Source of the DNA: Podocnemis expansa
Lineage: Eukaryota; Chordata; Testudines; Podocnemididae
Assembly (NCBI GenBank): GCA_007922195.1
Contig: ML682067.1
Coordinates: forward strand, 6,406,466 to 6,470,465
DNA length: 64,000 bases
Direction of reading: 5' to 3'
The notes under the pieces were generated by a model. That model searched no databases and was not told the origin of the DNA. It saw only the letters and a program-made list of their open reading frames with translations. A program made the position numbers and the translations under genes. Shown piece by piece: positions 37,797-49,975 of this stretch. Position 1 is the stretch's first letter. The number at the start of each line of letters is the position of its first letter.

Positions 37797-38105
37797 AGTG
37801 CAACAGAGAGGATAGTAAAACAAACTAGAATTTCTCTGTCACTTTTAAAGACTAAAAAGTTTGTTTGTTTTTTTTCTGATGTGAGCTTTCATGGGAGAAG
37901 TCCAAGTTCATCAGATGCTAGAAAATGGAAAACTTACAGTATGGAAGGGAAAAATATATGCTGTGAAGTGTAATCAGTCACAAGACCAGGTCAGATTACT
38001 TTGGCAAATCAAACAAGTTCTATAGATTCAAACAGTGGAGAACAACATATGAGACAGTGATGAAGCTGAAAAAGATGAAAATCACTGTTTGTAATGAGAA
38101 AGCTG
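37797..38105 (+). repeat. repeat X, long diverged copy
   Basis: The core 'gtgagctttcatgggagaag' is followed by ttcatcagatgctag and 'ggaaaacttacagtatgg'. The distal section is tcacaagaccaggtcag … gattcaaacagtggag … 'aatcactgtttgtaatgag'. It covers nearly the whole unit but is more mutated than the copy at 31901. Confidence 0.72.
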
Positions 38106-38489
38106 GCTCAAATGTGACTAATGTCAATGAGATTACCCTGAAGCGTGTGGGAAGGGGCAGGAGTTAGGAATGTTTGTACGTGATAACTCATAATATTGAA
38201 CATTATTTCTAAGTTATGGCATACAAGAAATTCACAAGCAGATTTCTAGGACCTTTCTGCTACTCTTTTCATGAGGGCCTCTTAACTTCTATAAACTCAA
38301 GAAAGAGTGGGAAATGAGATTCATTGGTTAGTATTCCACATTTAGTTAGATCCTAGACATGGGCCTCATTTAAAAGGTAACCTCCATATTGCTTTTTTTT
38401 TAAATGAAGCTACAATCTGAATTTTATGTTAAGTGAATGTGCCTAAAACACAAAAGCTATGTCTCAGATATCTCTCTTTTTTGCAGCTC
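38106..38489. other. AT-rich non-coding stretch
   Basis: Nothing recognised. Confidence 0.45.
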
Positions 38490-38492
38490 TAT

Positions 38493-38854
38493 GGCTGTGT
38501 TCACACACAGGGGTTTATTTCGATACAGTTGTTTCGAAACAACTTGTCTCGAAATAACATCTTATTTTGAAATAACTTAATTCGAATTAACAGTTTGTTA
38601 ATTCGAATTAAGGAAAAAAGCTCAAAGCGAAATAGCAGGTTCAAGCAACAGTTATTTCGAAACAAGTCACCCTTGTTTCGAACCAACATGTTCGCACGGC
38701 GTTGCTTCAAAACAATCGTTTTGAAACAACATTGTTTCGTCCCCGCATGGGGTTTAACTTGTTTCGAAACAACTGTGCGTCGTGTGAACAGCCTAAATCT
38801 TATTTCGAAACAACCTCTGTTGTTTCGAAATAAGAGGGCTGTGTGAACACAGCC
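38493..38854. mobile_element. Harbinger-type MITE, 362 bp (element E)
   Basis: The ends GGCTGTGTTCACACA and TGTGTGAACACAGCC are perfect inverted repeats, with TAT duplications at 38490-38492 and 38855-38857. The interior repeats the theme gtttcgaaacaa and contains the palindrome ttcgaattaacag…ttaattcgaatta. The minus-strand frame of 124 codons is a by-product of these repeats. Confidence 0.88.
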
Positions 38855-38867
38855 TATATTCCTTCTT

Positions 38868-39112
38868 ATGTTCAAGAAGCAGTGGACTTAAATTACGGGA
38901 AGGGACTTTTAGGCTGGACATTAGGAAAAAATTCATTAGGGTGATTAACCTCTGGAATAGGCAGGTTGTGGAATCTCCATCATTGGAAGTATTTAAGAGT
39001 AGGTTAGACAAGCACCTGTCAGTGATGCTTTAAGAGGGTACTTGGTCCTGCCATGAGTGCAGAGGACTGGATTTGATGTCCTCTCATGGTACCTTCCAGT
39101 TTCTATGATTCC
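38868..39112 (+). mobile_element. CR1-type LINE 3' end
   Basis: Contains the CR1 3' order 'ggctggacattaggaaaaaa', then tctggaataggcaggttgtgg, aatctccatcattggaag, taggttagacaagcacctgtc, and a final ccttccagtttctatgattcc, the typical CR1 terminal repeat. It is 5' truncated, as most CR1 copies are. Confidence 0.9.
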
Positions 39113-40956
39113 TATTCCATATATTTCTTGTTTCATTAACAGTTGTTACTGTTTCCATAGTGGAGAAATCCAAAGTTAAGTATTCTACTGTTTTTATTTA
39201 TGTATTTCATGCTGAAAGTTTTATCTACCAGGCAACCATAGACTGGGAGAGTATCCTGTCAAATTAAATGTGTGTGGGTAACACATCAGCATGAATAGAA
39301 CAGTGAAGTCTAGGGAAAATAATATATATTTTTTAAAAAAGCTGACATCTTGAGGATTGGAGGTAGGAATCAAGGACAGAGTAAAAGTGAAAGACACAGA
39401 GCAGCTAAAGTTTGTTCAGATGAGTACTTTTTATACATTTATATAATCAAAAATAAATATAAAAAATCAAAGGACTAAGAAATATGGAACACAGACCTGT
39501 CATCTCCTTGCTCCTTTATGAGACCTTATCAGAAGCATACAGCTGTTATTGCATAGTGAAAGACAGATATAAATCATGGTGAGTTCAAAAACAAAGTTTC
39601 AGCAACAAAAACTCCCATTGCGTAGTATCATGGGAGCTACAATGCAAATGACTAGGTCAGCATAGTCCCAAAAGCAAACATTACTGAGGAGACAGCAAGT
39701 TTAATCTAATGAGGCTACAAAATGAACTTTGCTTTTCTTATAGCTCATTACTATGGTTTAGATGTTTCCTGGGCGTATCCTCAAATGATCCAGAGAATTA
39801 CATAAAACTATCACCTAATCAAAATGCAAAATTCATTGATGTGTGATGTAATTAAGCAATAAAGTTTGAATGTGCTCATTAAACAGGAATTGGAAATAGA
39901 TAACACTTTAGGGTCAAGTCCTTCAACAACCGAGTCTATCCTCAAGATAATCTAGTACAGATGCCATTATTAGCTCAACAATTCAATTAAATCTAATATA
40001 GTTAGAAATGATTAAATCAGGGTTTATACTTATTTGACTAGAACTACAAAAAAGAATCTCAGAGTTGGAAAAATATTGTGAAATTAGGCATATTTTGCCT
40101 TTTTGAATAAGATTATATGTTAGCTCCCCTGTAAATATAGTAGTTTTTGCAAATGAAAAGGGGCATTTTACCGTAAAAAAAAAATCTACAAAAATGTGAG
40201 AAATACTTTTGTGAAAATGGCAGTTTCACCAACTGTAAATCTAAAAGAGGAATCCTAAGCTTCTTTACAGAGCAACATGTTGTCATTTTTCATGGTGAAA
40301 TGCTGTGAACATTAACAGTAAGAACATGCATTTACCGTTGAACAATTTCATTATGTCTTGGCAAAAAAATCTATACATGTGAGAATAAGATGTTGTAATG
40401 TGCATCTAACTTGTTGTTTATAAATTAAGAAGCCTTTACTCAAGCTGGTTAAAGGTTGCTTGCACAAGTAGTCCCAATGAAATTAAGGACTACTGTTAGC
40501 CATTAATCACCAGCGGGGAGAGAGACCCTTTTTGTGTAACCTTATTTCTGAACTTAAACTAAACCTTTGGATTATGGAAACTGAGGGATTCTTCACACAT
40601 GAGGTAAAGATAATACTGAAAAGTTACTGTCTGACATTTCAGTGCATCTTTTGCATATGAAAAATTGAGGTTCTTAGATCCTATACAGGTTCTATGGGGA
40701 AAAAGTTCAGCTTCTATGAGATAAGAATGCAAAGCAGACAGCTGTTGCACAATAAGTTATTTAGACTAACATTTCACTCTCGACATTTGAATTTCTATTT
40801 ATTCAGGATGTTATTACACAGCCATCACTGTAAGGGTTTGATCACCTGTCATTAGAAAGCTCAACAGTGATTTGTTCTTTTGAAAATGTCATCTTACATT
40901 GCATAACTTGCAATGTCTGCCCAGAAGAAACCAAGGGCTATAAATAAAATAGTACT
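39113..40956. other. AT-rich non-coding stretch
   Basis: No feature recognised. Confidence 0.45.
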
Positions 40957-40964
40957 GTTATGAC

Positions 40965-41355
40965 CAAGGGCATAGCTATGGGCAGGCCCAGGCCCATGTG
41001 TTTGAGCAGCAGGCATGCCCACACTCATCCACTGCTTCACCTGGCAGCAATGCAACGGCAGACCAACCAGCAGTGGGCGACCACAGTCACAGCCATGAGC
41101 ATTGGTCCTGCAAGCACTAGGTCAGTAGTGGGCCACCCACCCAGCCTCCTAGCTCCAGCCCTGGGCAGTCACTGCAGCCTTGACGTGGCAGGGGCCAAGT
41201 GGTCTCTCCTGTTCCCTCCTTCTCCCAACATTCCACTTGCTATTCAACTGGAGCATTATCAGGAAGCTTCTGGTCATATGACCAGAAGCAGAACTGTCTG
41301 GGCCCACCCTGGAGACTTGGGAGCCTGGCCAGAAAACAGGAGTTGATATGCCACA
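40965..41355. mobile_element. hAT-type non-autonomous element, 391 bp
   Basis: Identical 8-bp duplications gttatgac lie at 40957-40964 and 41356-41363. The ends CAAGGGCATAGC and (reversed) TGTGGCATATC are a weak inverted repeat. The interior is GC-rich. The 128-codon plus-strand frame is almost wholly inside it and has no motif. Confidence 0.75.
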
Positions 41356-41363
41356 GTTATGAC

Positions 41364-42119
41364 AGGTCATACCTGAAGTTCATTAGTCAAGAGTGTGAGG
41401 GGAAGTCCAAATTATCCATAACTATAGTAGGTTTGGCTGAGTCCGGACAGAAACATCAGTGTTTTAAGACAACAAAAGTGGAGAACAATTTTGTTTTAAG
41501 CATTTTCCTTTAGAGTACTTCATTCTTAGCCCACAGAGACTTTGACCTGGACCTTCTGTGCATTTGCTTACCTTAAGTGGCCACCGGAAGAAGCACATGA
41601 GAAATCTTCTCCTTCTCTGTGACCATTAGAGGGAGGTGCAGGTGGTGAACAGAAGCCTGTCTGAGACAGATCAATACCCAGCTTCTGTAATGATCCCTGG
41701 GGGAAAATGGCAGCAAGAGCAACTTACAGTAGCTTTTGGGAAGCTCTTGGTGCATCAAGGACTAGGCTAGTATCAAGCAAAAACAGAAGTATTAGGAACA
41801 AGACGAAAATGAGCTGAAACTGCATTCTGGACTGTTCAGTGTAGACCACACTTTTTTAAGTGATGAGCAAAATCCTGAATCAAAAACTTTGTTAATCTGC
41901 ATTCTGAACCTGAACTTTACCACCTGCCCCAACTTCAAATGTTAAGCCCCTTTCACTTCCTGTGATGTGCTAAAAAGTAATTTTAAAAAAGTGCCACCAC
42001 CCTGTTTGCTTTTAATTAAATTATAATCAAAGTTTTTCTTAGAAAATTTCAAGCAGCTCTAGTATAAGGTACTTTAGGACCTGGTCCTGCACCATTGCAG
42101 TCAATGAGAGCTTTCTCTA
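41364..42119. other. non-coding stretch
   Basis: Nothing recognised, except a short 'cattgcagtcaatgagagc' phrase near 42093, also seen in several turtle-type repeats. Confidence 0.4.
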
Positions 42120-42459
42120 AACAGGGCACCCTCCTCCAATCCAGCCCGGGGCCCAATCCAACTGGTGGTGGGGAGCTGGATCCATCCCCTGCCACCATCG
42201 GGAGGCATGGGGAGCTGGATCCATCCCTAGCCACTGCCAGAAGGTGGTGGGGAGCTGGATCCATCCCCAGTGGTGGCAAAGAGATGGATCCACCCTCTGC
42301 CACAACTAATCTGGCTCTCCACCACCCCAGGCACTGAATTTTAAAGGGCAGACAGGAAGAAGGGGCCACATAGGGGCTGTGGTTGCTCACCCTGTGGCAC
42401 CCTCTAAGATTTAGCATCCAAGTTTCTGCCTCTGTTGCTCTGCCCTCGTTATAGCCCTG
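42120..42459. repeat. GC-rich block with about 40-bp minisatellite
   Basis: The unit ggggagctggatccatcc starts near 42170, 42209 and 42249, about 40 bp apart, with a degraded fourth unit (gagatggatccaccc). The block ends in ttatagccctg, which inverted gives CAGGGCTATAA, a plausible hAT-type terminus, but no duplication was found. Confidence 0.6.
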
Positions 42460-42461
42460 GC

Positions 42462-42672
42462 TGCAATCTCTGTTACCTTTAGCAAGTCACCAAATCTCTC
42501 TGTACCACCATTATGATCTGTAAAATGGAACTAGTACTATCTTTCTCCCACCTTTAATCTGTCTTGTCTTCTTTAGATTGTATGTTTTTCATGAAAGGGA
42601 TCATCTTTTCATCTGTATATTGCCTAGCACAATGGTTTCCTGATCTCAGTTTGTGTCTCTAGACAATATCAT
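42462..42672 (+). mobile_element. MIR/L3-like ancient retroposon
   Basis: A MIR-like segment (agcaagtcaccaaatctctc … gatctgtaaaatggaac) is followed by an L3-like tail (gattgtatgtttttcatg … 'gcctagcacaatggtttcct' … gatctcagtttgtgtctctag). The order matches ancient amniote retroposons. The tail appears to resume at about 43125 (ataatattaataa), after the hAT insertion. Confidence 0.7.
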
Positions 42673-43116
42673 CAGGGCTGCTTCTAGGAGTGAACCAGTG
42701 TGGCACTAGCTTGGTGCACCAAAGCATAGGGGTGCCAGAAAGCTGGGCCCCATGCTCCCACCCCTCCCCTGAGGCAGGGACTCCCGCCATGGTGGCGGAG
42801 CAGGCCAGCCCATGGGTTAGACTGTGCTCTCTTGCTCCGCCTCTGGGCTGGCCCTCCCCATCCTTAAGGAGGAAAAGCCAGGCCAGGGGAGCAGTGAGAG
42901 AGTGGAGCCCACCCCTGAGCCAGCTGTTGGTGGTGGGGTGAGCCTGGTGGTGGGGTGAGCTGGCCCACAGCAGAGGCCAGGTTCCAAGCTCTTGTATCCG
43001 CCCCCCTCCCCCCCAGTTGCCTTCGGCTCCGTGCCAGGGCAGGGGGCAGCATGGCCATAGGAGGGCGCAAAAGGAGAAGTTGGCTTGGGGCGTCACAACC
43101 CCTTGAACTAGCCCTG
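42673..43116. mobile_element. hAT-type element, 444 bp, inserted in a retroposon tail
   Basis: The ends CAGGGCTGCTTCTAGG and (reversed) CAGGGCTAGTTCAAGG pair. Identical 8-bp duplications aatatcat lie at 42665-42672 and 43117-43124. The GC-rich interior has frames up to 145 codons on the minus strand without any motif. Confidence 0.9.
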
Positions 43117-43150
43117 AATATCATAAATCAAATAATATTAATAAAAAGTG

Positions 43151-44810
43151 GTTAAGATATACAAATGATATATACACAATAAAAAAACAAAACAAAACAA
43201 AGGAGTTAACACTGTCACCTTTTCTACTTATCCAGAACTGCTTTATAACTTTCAACTTGTTAACAGCATTGAATACCAAAGGATTGTCAGCAAAATCTAA
43301 CATTAGTGTGTATGTAAATTCTGTTAAGTGTATCAAGAATTCAAAAACATGAGAATGACTTCTTTACAGATCTGATTTTGAGAAAGCAATGAAGGAAAGC
43401 AAAGATGAAGGATTAAGGATCTGCTACTGGGACTGGCATGAACTAATATTGAACTCTGAAGATTTGTAGCAGGCCAGGGTCTGCCTGCCCTACATGAAAC
43501 AGCTTGCAGGATCAAAGCCCAAAACATGTATTTTTAGATTTCATAAAAAGATACAAAGTGAAATCTTGTCCTATTTAAGTCAATGGAAGTTTTGCCTGCA
43601 ACCTCAGGGGGTCCAGAATTTAACACATAATAAAGAACACTTAGCTACTTATCTATTAATGCAAAATTCACATAAATCCTGATTATACTGGTGACATAAA
43701 ATAAATAAATAAATTATTATGCATCTTCTCTACTGACGTACCTCTCTTTTATGGTCACTGTTCTGGACCCAATTTTCAAATAGATATGCCTAAAGTGTGT
43801 CTACTAAATTGTTATTGAGAATAGCAAGTGCTTGCTAAGCCTTTGGATTTAAGATTAACTGCCTGTTTGCAACAAATACTCTGTATCCTATGAACATTAA
43901 CAATGAGGCCTGTTAGTTTTATTAACCCTTGTGAAATGGATATCTGTGCACTAGGAACAACACTGAAAGCACCTATTCATCCTACACAGCTGACTACAGT
44001 GATTAAAGAATGACTTTCAGTCACTATAGACCAAGGTTAGATAGGGATCTTAACCTATTAGTAAAAGTACCAGTAATCCAAATTAAAAGCTTACTGTATG
44101 TTCTTAAAGATATTTAGAGATGTAGCAGATCCATATCTTTACAGTAAATTTCCTCCAGTCTTTCCCCTATCTGAGCAGCATGACCTGTTTGACTCTTCCT
44201 GAAATTTAAAGGCTGTAATAAAATGTGAAGTTTTAATGCAATGTTGAACTGCAAAGTAATTGTCATCTGACCTTATACCTGTTTTGTGCTCAAAGTCGCA
44301 TTTCAATTGGTTGAATGTTTTTACAACATACCAGAGATTGCAGAAGTATTTTACATATACTTCAAATGCAGTAATAGAGGTTATTAAACCATAAATTCAA
44401 TCTCTTTTCTTCATGAAGGATGACAATTTTCCTCCTGCCCCCTTGAAAATATTGCTTGAGAGCAGAATTTGTATGGCCCTGTGAGGAATGTGCAGGAAAT
44501 AATTCTTAGACGATTCCAGCTGACCAATATTTCAGAAACACTACAACATACCTAAAACCTAAATGAAAATGTGATATAGTTTCTTATTTTTATAATAAAG
44601 TGCTTCATCAGTTTTAAGAAATAAAACAAACTTAGCTTTAGATTGTGGTTTTAGGTAATTTTAAAGGGTAATGTGAAAATTGTATCTTGATCAAACAACT
44701 TGAATCCAGCTAGCATAAGTAACAAAAGCAATGAAAACATTAGAAGTAGCACGAGGCCAACACAGACTCTCATTTATTGTCCCACTCTGAAGCTTGAACA
44801 AAACACCATA
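43151..44810. other. AT-rich non-coding stretch
   Basis: No gene. A 'aagtcaatggaagttttgcc' phrase at 43577 is a common turtle-type repeat word. Confidence 0.4.
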
Positions 44811-45080
44811 GTCACTGTTATTTGGACACGGCGTTTGGACACGTTGTTTCGAAACAACACCATTGTTTTGAAACAACTGTTTTGAAACAACATGTCTGAA
44901 TGGCCTTGTTTTGAAATAACCATTTTGAAACAACAGCTATTTCGAAACCAGGCTTTCCCTTAATTCTAATTAACAAACTGTTAATTTGAATTAACTTATT
45001 CTGAAATAAGGATTTTATTTCAAAATAACTCATTTCAAAATGGGTTATTTTGAAATAATGACATATGTGTGGACATAGCC
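44811..45080. mobile_element. Harbinger-type MITE of the element E family
   Basis: Inverted relative to 38493-38854. The gtttcgaaacaa themes and the ttaattctaattaacaaactg…ttaatttgaattaa palindrome recur. The right end is GTGTGGACATAGCC. The left end is degraded (ggacacggcgtttggacac) and no 3-bp duplication could be fixed. Confidence 0.7.
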
Positions 45081-45127
45081 CAGGACAGTAAAAAGAGTAG
45101 GCTCCCCCCACCATGGTATGGGCACAG

Positions 45128-45255
45128 AATCAAATTTCCAAAGGTATTTTTAGGCACCTAAGCATGCTTTAGGTACCTAAGCTTGCAGGTACCTACGTCA
45201 CAGTAAAAACAGTGGAAGTTGGGCAGCAAATGAGTGCCCTTAAAATCTGTCCCAG
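45128..45255 (+). repeat. repeat related to the element at 2260-2350
   Basis: Phrases tccaaaggtatttttaggc, acctaagcatgctttaggt and ccttaaaatctgtccc follow the order of a common reptile repeat of the 'ggccagattttcaaagg' type. Class unknown. Confidence 0.45.
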
Positions 45256-45667
45256 AGTCCAAGTTACTATTTAGCTTTTACATTAATAGATATAGTAATG
45301 AATTTTCAAAATAAGAAGAAACCACTGCTAGCTAAAATGTTTCCAATCCTAAAAATAATTTTCTGTCTCTCTAATTTGATTTAGGCCAGGAGTTTTGTTA
45401 TAGAACCACCTACTGCTATATGCAAAGGGTAAAATTTTACAGAAATCTACTGTGTCTTTTAACTTACACGAGACTTCTTATCACCTAACTTCTGCCTTCA
45501 CAGTGAGATGTTTGAAAATTTCTTTTCTATTCTTTTCTGGTCTTCCTCCTCCTTCTGCATACATTTTAAACTTATTTACTTTTATTTTGGAAGTGTTTAA
45601 AGAAAACCAAAACATTTTATTCTGATATTTTGAAATGGGACAAAAACTATAAAATGTGATATGTTAA
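45256..45667. other. AT-rich non-coding stretch
   Basis: Nothing recognised. Confidence 0.45.
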
Positions 45668-45670
45668 TAT

Positions 45671-46187
45671 GGATAGGTCCACACACACTGTTTAAATCAA
45701 AATAACGCTGGTTATTTCGATTTAAAAAATGGTAGGTACACACGACACTCCCTTATTTCGAAATGAGGAGCTCCCTCATTCTGATATAAGGAAAATTATA
45801 TTGATATAATAAAACCTAGTATTATATCAATATGATGGGTGAATTGAAATTGTTATTTCAAAATAACACAATGTGGACATGTTATTTCAATTTAATTGTT
45901 AAACTGATTTAACAATTTTTGCCCTTCTCCTTCCCAGGTGCTTTTCTTTTTCTATATATTGGGTGGGGGCATGGCCCTTCTAGGGGGCCGTGTTGCCACA
46001 CCTCCCATGGTGCCTCTCTCCTACATAGAAATAGCCAGTCCTGTCCATGGACATGCTATTTTGATTTGAGTTTCAAATGGGGACCTGTTAAATCGATTTA
46101 ACTTGAACCGATTGAATGATTTTTATATCAATTTTATTAAATTGATATAAGTTAAATCGATTGAACTGTGTAAGTGTGGACATTGAC
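45671..46187. mobile_element. Harbinger-type MITE, 517 bp (element G)
   Basis: The left end GGATAGGTCCACACACAC pairs with the right end (reversed) GTCAATGTCCACACTTAC. TAT duplications lie at 45668-45670 and 46188-46190. It contains the module 'gttgccacacctccca…gtgcc' followed by agaaatagc…gctattttg (46027-46062), also present near 34620-34694. Its left half matches the truncated element at 63732. Confidence 0.85.
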
Positions 46188-46364
46188 TATGTGTTTTTGC
46201 ATTGTTTGTTTTTATACCATTTGTTGACTTTTGCATGCCAGAAGTAATTTCTTATTATTATTGCCATATTTGAAAATTAGGTTTTTTTTGGGGGGGGGTA
46301 ACTAAAGGTTTGGAAAGGTTAAAATAAAATCGGAGAACATACAGTGGACTGCAAATAGTAATTG

Positions 46365-46535
46365 CATGTTTAATTTTTCTCAGTCTTAGCTTGTGCTGCC
46401 CCCTGATTCCTTATATGTGGATTGTAAAGTGTTTGAGGGGCTGTCTTGACATTATTTGCCTAGGGCAATTGGGTCTCTTGAACTTAATTGGGATGTCTAG
46501 GTAATATTGCAATACAAATATTAAAAACAAGTAGC
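46365..46535 (+). mobile_element. L3-like LINE tail
   Basis: The order ggattgtaaagtgtttgagg, gtcttgacattatttg, ctagggcaattgggtctc, gggatgtctagg, then 'attgcaatacaaatattaaa' matches the conserved 3' tail of L3/CR1-like elements in amniotes. It is old and mutated. Confidence 0.6.
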
Positions 46536-46717
46536 AAGAGCAAATGAACCTTCAGAATGTTGATGCTTATTAAAGGAAGTACGAGGCATCTAAATGAGAG
46601 TGCAGAAGCTATTGCAAGATTAGTGTGGTGACAAGCTCTTTTATGTTCATAGCTGGTGTTTTGGACGTAGTCACAGGATTTGTTCAATACATTTACAAAA
46701 TAAAATTATGTAATGGG

Positions 46718-46800
46718 GAGTAAGAGTAGTTTTGTGATTAAGGTATAGAGCCAGGAGACAGGAGACCTGGAATCAAATAATGCATCCACTCAGTCTAGAC
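46718..46800 (+). mobile_element. MIR-like SINE head
   Basis: The sequence agtagttttgtgattaagg … agccaggagacaggagacctgg … aatcaaat resembles the tRNA-derived head of MIR-type SINEs, with degenerate A- and B-box positions. Short and diverged. Confidence 0.5.
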
Positions 46801-47167
46801 ACAAAATTGTATTGTTATTTATATTGACAATTACATTTAAAAAAAACTGAGCTCAAAAAAATTACGGTTGCAAAAATCAAGCACTCAGAAATCAGAAATG
46901 TCAGAATTAAGTCTCTGTATGCAACCTTAATCCAGATCCCTGGTGAATATACATAATGATGACTAACTATCTTTTAATAGGATCATCACCTCAGTCAGGG
47001 AATGAGTAGTTAAATAATATTTCTTTTTATCTTCCACAGTTATTGTGTGACATCAGGTCTTATTCACTTCATGTCAGTCAAATCCTGACAGAATAAAATA
47101 TTATTAATTACCTCATGGGCATTTCAAAAGCATTCGTCATTATAACATTTGAGTGCTATTAACTGAT

Positions 47168-47330
47168 CTTCACAGAATCCGTGGCAATATTAGGTAATAG
47201 TTTTATCCCCATTTTACATCTGCAGAGTTGTGGCACAGGAAGGTTCAGCCCATGACTGTGAAAAGTGAGCATCATCTGGGGAGCCCACCATGAGATACCA
47301 AGGCCCTTATTTTTCAGTGTACTTAGAATC
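47168..47330 (-). mobile_element. MIR-like SINE body
   Basis: The text 'tatccccattttacatctgc' followed by gttgtggcacaggaaggttcagcc is the reverse complement of the MIR core and 3' region. Diverged and partial. Confidence 0.55.
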
Positions 47331-47870
47331 TTTATGCCCATTTGTGTTCAAAAGAAGCTGCAAACTGATTTCTGTTGCAGTTAAGAGGACTCACTTAACC
47401 CTTCAGCAAATCCTGCCCCAGAAAACTCATGATGCACACCCAGAAAAATCTGAAAAGCACAATTAGAAGTGAACTGTGAGAACATTTGTAAAGTGACTTG
47501 ACAAGCATCACCCAACTTGAGGGGAAAAAATAGAATAACTCCTCTCCCCCAGAAAAACAAACAAACAAGCAAACAAAACAGAAGGAAAAAAACCCAGACA
47601 TTCAGTCATGAAGAATCACATTTATCTCTAATCTGTTTAATCAGCATGGCTCAAACCTTTATATCCACAGGATAAGTCTCTGCCACTTGAACTCCTGTTT
47701 TAATTGGTAACAGTTGTTTAATATTAACCTCTGTATGGACCACCCACTGTAAGGGGGTCTTATCACAAATTTTGCTATAGCTATTTGCAGATAGCAGAGG
47801 ACTGCAGAGACTGAAGACTTCTGAAGTGAGCTTTATTACTTATAAATTCTTATACCCCTAGCCTGTCTCT
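47331..47870. other. AT-rich non-coding stretch
   Basis: Nothing recognised. Confidence 0.45.
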
Positions 47871-48135
47871 GGCTCAGTCTACACCTAAATTATATTATAA
47901 TTAATCAAAGGTATGAAGAGAATTCATCTGATGTCGCTACATCAACACAACTCTCCCCTATAATCACAGCTACCTTGATGGAACAGGACATCTATTGATG
48001 GACCTAACATCATTCAGGGAGATGGGATTCCTACACCAACAGGAAAATTCCTGCTGTCAGCTGAGACTGCAGCTATACTATGGTGTTTTATCACTGTGGC
48101 TATTCTGATATAGTTCCTGTATTGTAGACACATCC
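47871..48135. mobile_element. Harbinger-like MITE, 265 bp, weak
   Basis: The left end GGCTCAGTCTACACC and the right end ATTGTAGACACATCC resemble the other Harbinger-type termini. The flanking triplets tct and tat do not match exactly. Confidence 0.5.
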
Positions 48136-48380
48136 TATGTCTCCCTTTGCTGCTATGCACATGCTCTGACTCTTGCACTACTCCTCCTCAGTTCCTGTTC
48201 AGTCTCCTCCCATACAAATTTCTGTTCCATTTCCCTTTGCTTGCCCTCACAGCCTTTGTTTCTCATCTTCCTTTTCTTTCCCCATGTCTCTGTTCCCTAT
48301 TGCTCTCCCCTTGGCATTTCTGTGCAACTTTTTTCTTGTGGGACCATTGAGAGCATGGCAGAGGTAGTCTCCCTGCTCTT

Positions 48381-48950
48381 AATTCATAGATTCCATGGTC
48401 AGAAAGGATCATGGTGATTCCCTAATCTCACCTCCTGTAGAAGCCAGGTCATAGAACTTTACCAGAATAATTCCTAAGAACATCTTTTTTAGAAAACATT
48501 TCATTTGGATTTAAAAATAACCAGCAATGGAGAATCCACTATGACCCTTGGTAAATTGTTCCAATTGGGGTAATTAACCTCACTCTTACAAAACAAAACA
48601 AAACAAAACAAAACAAAACAGACTTATTTCCACTCTATATTTGTCTAGCTTCAGTTTCCAGGCATTGGATTTATGTATCTCTGCTAAACTGAAGACCCAA
48701 TTCTTGGTTATTTGTTCCCCAAATATTGACTGAAAAGAAAAATTCCTTACTTTTCACTTTATTGAGCTAAATAGAGCTCCTTGAGTCTCCCATTTTAAGG
48801 TGTTTTCTAATCCTTTACTCATTCTTGTGGCTCTTTTCCGCACCCCTCTGCAATTTGTAAACATTCTTATTGGACTGTGGACACTTAAACTGGAATCAGT
48901 GTTACAGAAATAGTCTTAGAAGTGCCAAATATAGTGCAGAAGTGCATAGC
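48381..48950 (-). mobile_element. CR1-type LINE 3' fragment, reverse orientation
   Basis: Plus-strand phrases such as ttccatggtcagaaaggatc, gcaatggagaatccactatg, cttggtaaattgttccaatt and 'cttgtggctcttttccgcac' are the reverse complement of the CR1 3' region, as also seen in direct orientation at 38868-39112. An AAAAC-type run (48589-48620) has expanded inside it. Confidence 0.85.
48589..48620 (+). repeat. AAAAC microsatellite
   Basis: About six uninterrupted copies of the pentamer within the CR1 copy. Confidence 0.93.
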
Positions 48951-48960
48951 ACCTGGCAGG

Positions 48961-49933
48961 ATCAAGAGCTTAATGAAAACAAAGTTTTTATTATTTGCGG
49001 GGGCACAATCATAAGTAACTGCCTTCTTAAAAGAGCTAAACTGAACAGTCAGGGATCAGGTCGAATATTGTTTCCTGTTAAATAAGAAGTAAAAAGCCTG
49101 TCTGCAGCAGTTATAGACTATGCCAGTTTTTCAGCTGTTTTGTGATGCTACTTAGTGATAATTCCTTCCAATTTTCTTTTAAAATAAAGAGACGTATTTA
49201 GATAGATCTTCCTTAGCTCTTCACCAACACCCTCCAAAAAGGCCAAACTCTGTTTGTCAGAACTCCTGTTTGAAAACCTCATTTGTCTGAATAAGGACTT
49301 TTCAATTTATAACTATGATAAATGTATTTGGTTTGTTTCACACAGCATATTAATTAATATCAAAAGTGGGTTTCTCTTTGAATATTTTTCTCTTTCCAAA
49401 ATACATCTAAATTACAAATAAACTTTCAACCATTGACATTTCCCCTTAATAAGTTTTAAGTAGCTTTTAAAGATTGGAAAAGGATGGATTTTCTGTGAAA
49501 AAAATCCATTGTTACTTTGAAGGTAAAGGGGGAGCATCAATTTCTTAAGAAATCCCACAAATCTATGGGGAGAGGGAAGAAAAGTCTTAGTTTAAGTTTT
49601 ACTTATATTGCATAAAACCAGTCATTTTGTAAGCCAGTATATTCAGGAACATGCACTGGAACTTAAATGTAACCATTTTTTTCAGCAGGGGGATGGCATG
49701 TTCTGTACCCCCACTCATCCCTCCCCTACCCTGGTACCGGAGGAGCTCTCTGGTCCCCTGACTGTGTCACAATGGCCAGAGGAGTTCTTTTCTCCCTACA
49801 ATTATTGGGTAGATCCTTGCCCCTATTGATCTCACTTGTGCACACCCCTGGTTATACTAATTACCCTACTCCATCAACCTAACAGTTCTCAAGGAGGCAT
49901 CTGCTTCAACAAGTTAAATGTTTTTTCTACTAT
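48961..49933. other. non-coding stretch
   Basis: No gene. A C-rich patch at 49690-49850 is unexplained. Confidence 0.4.
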
Positions 49934-49963
49934 TCATCGTCATCATCATCATCATCATCATCA
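49934..49963 (+). repeat. TCA trinucleotide microsatellite
   Basis: About ten TCA units, one changed (tcg) near the start. Confidence 0.93.
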
Positions 49964-49975
49964 TTTCTAGTCCAA

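Noticed and set aside
38501..38875. 124-codon minus-strand frame rich in Phe, Asn and Arg
   Set aside because: Produced by repeated tttcgaaacaa words in a MITE with TAT duplications.
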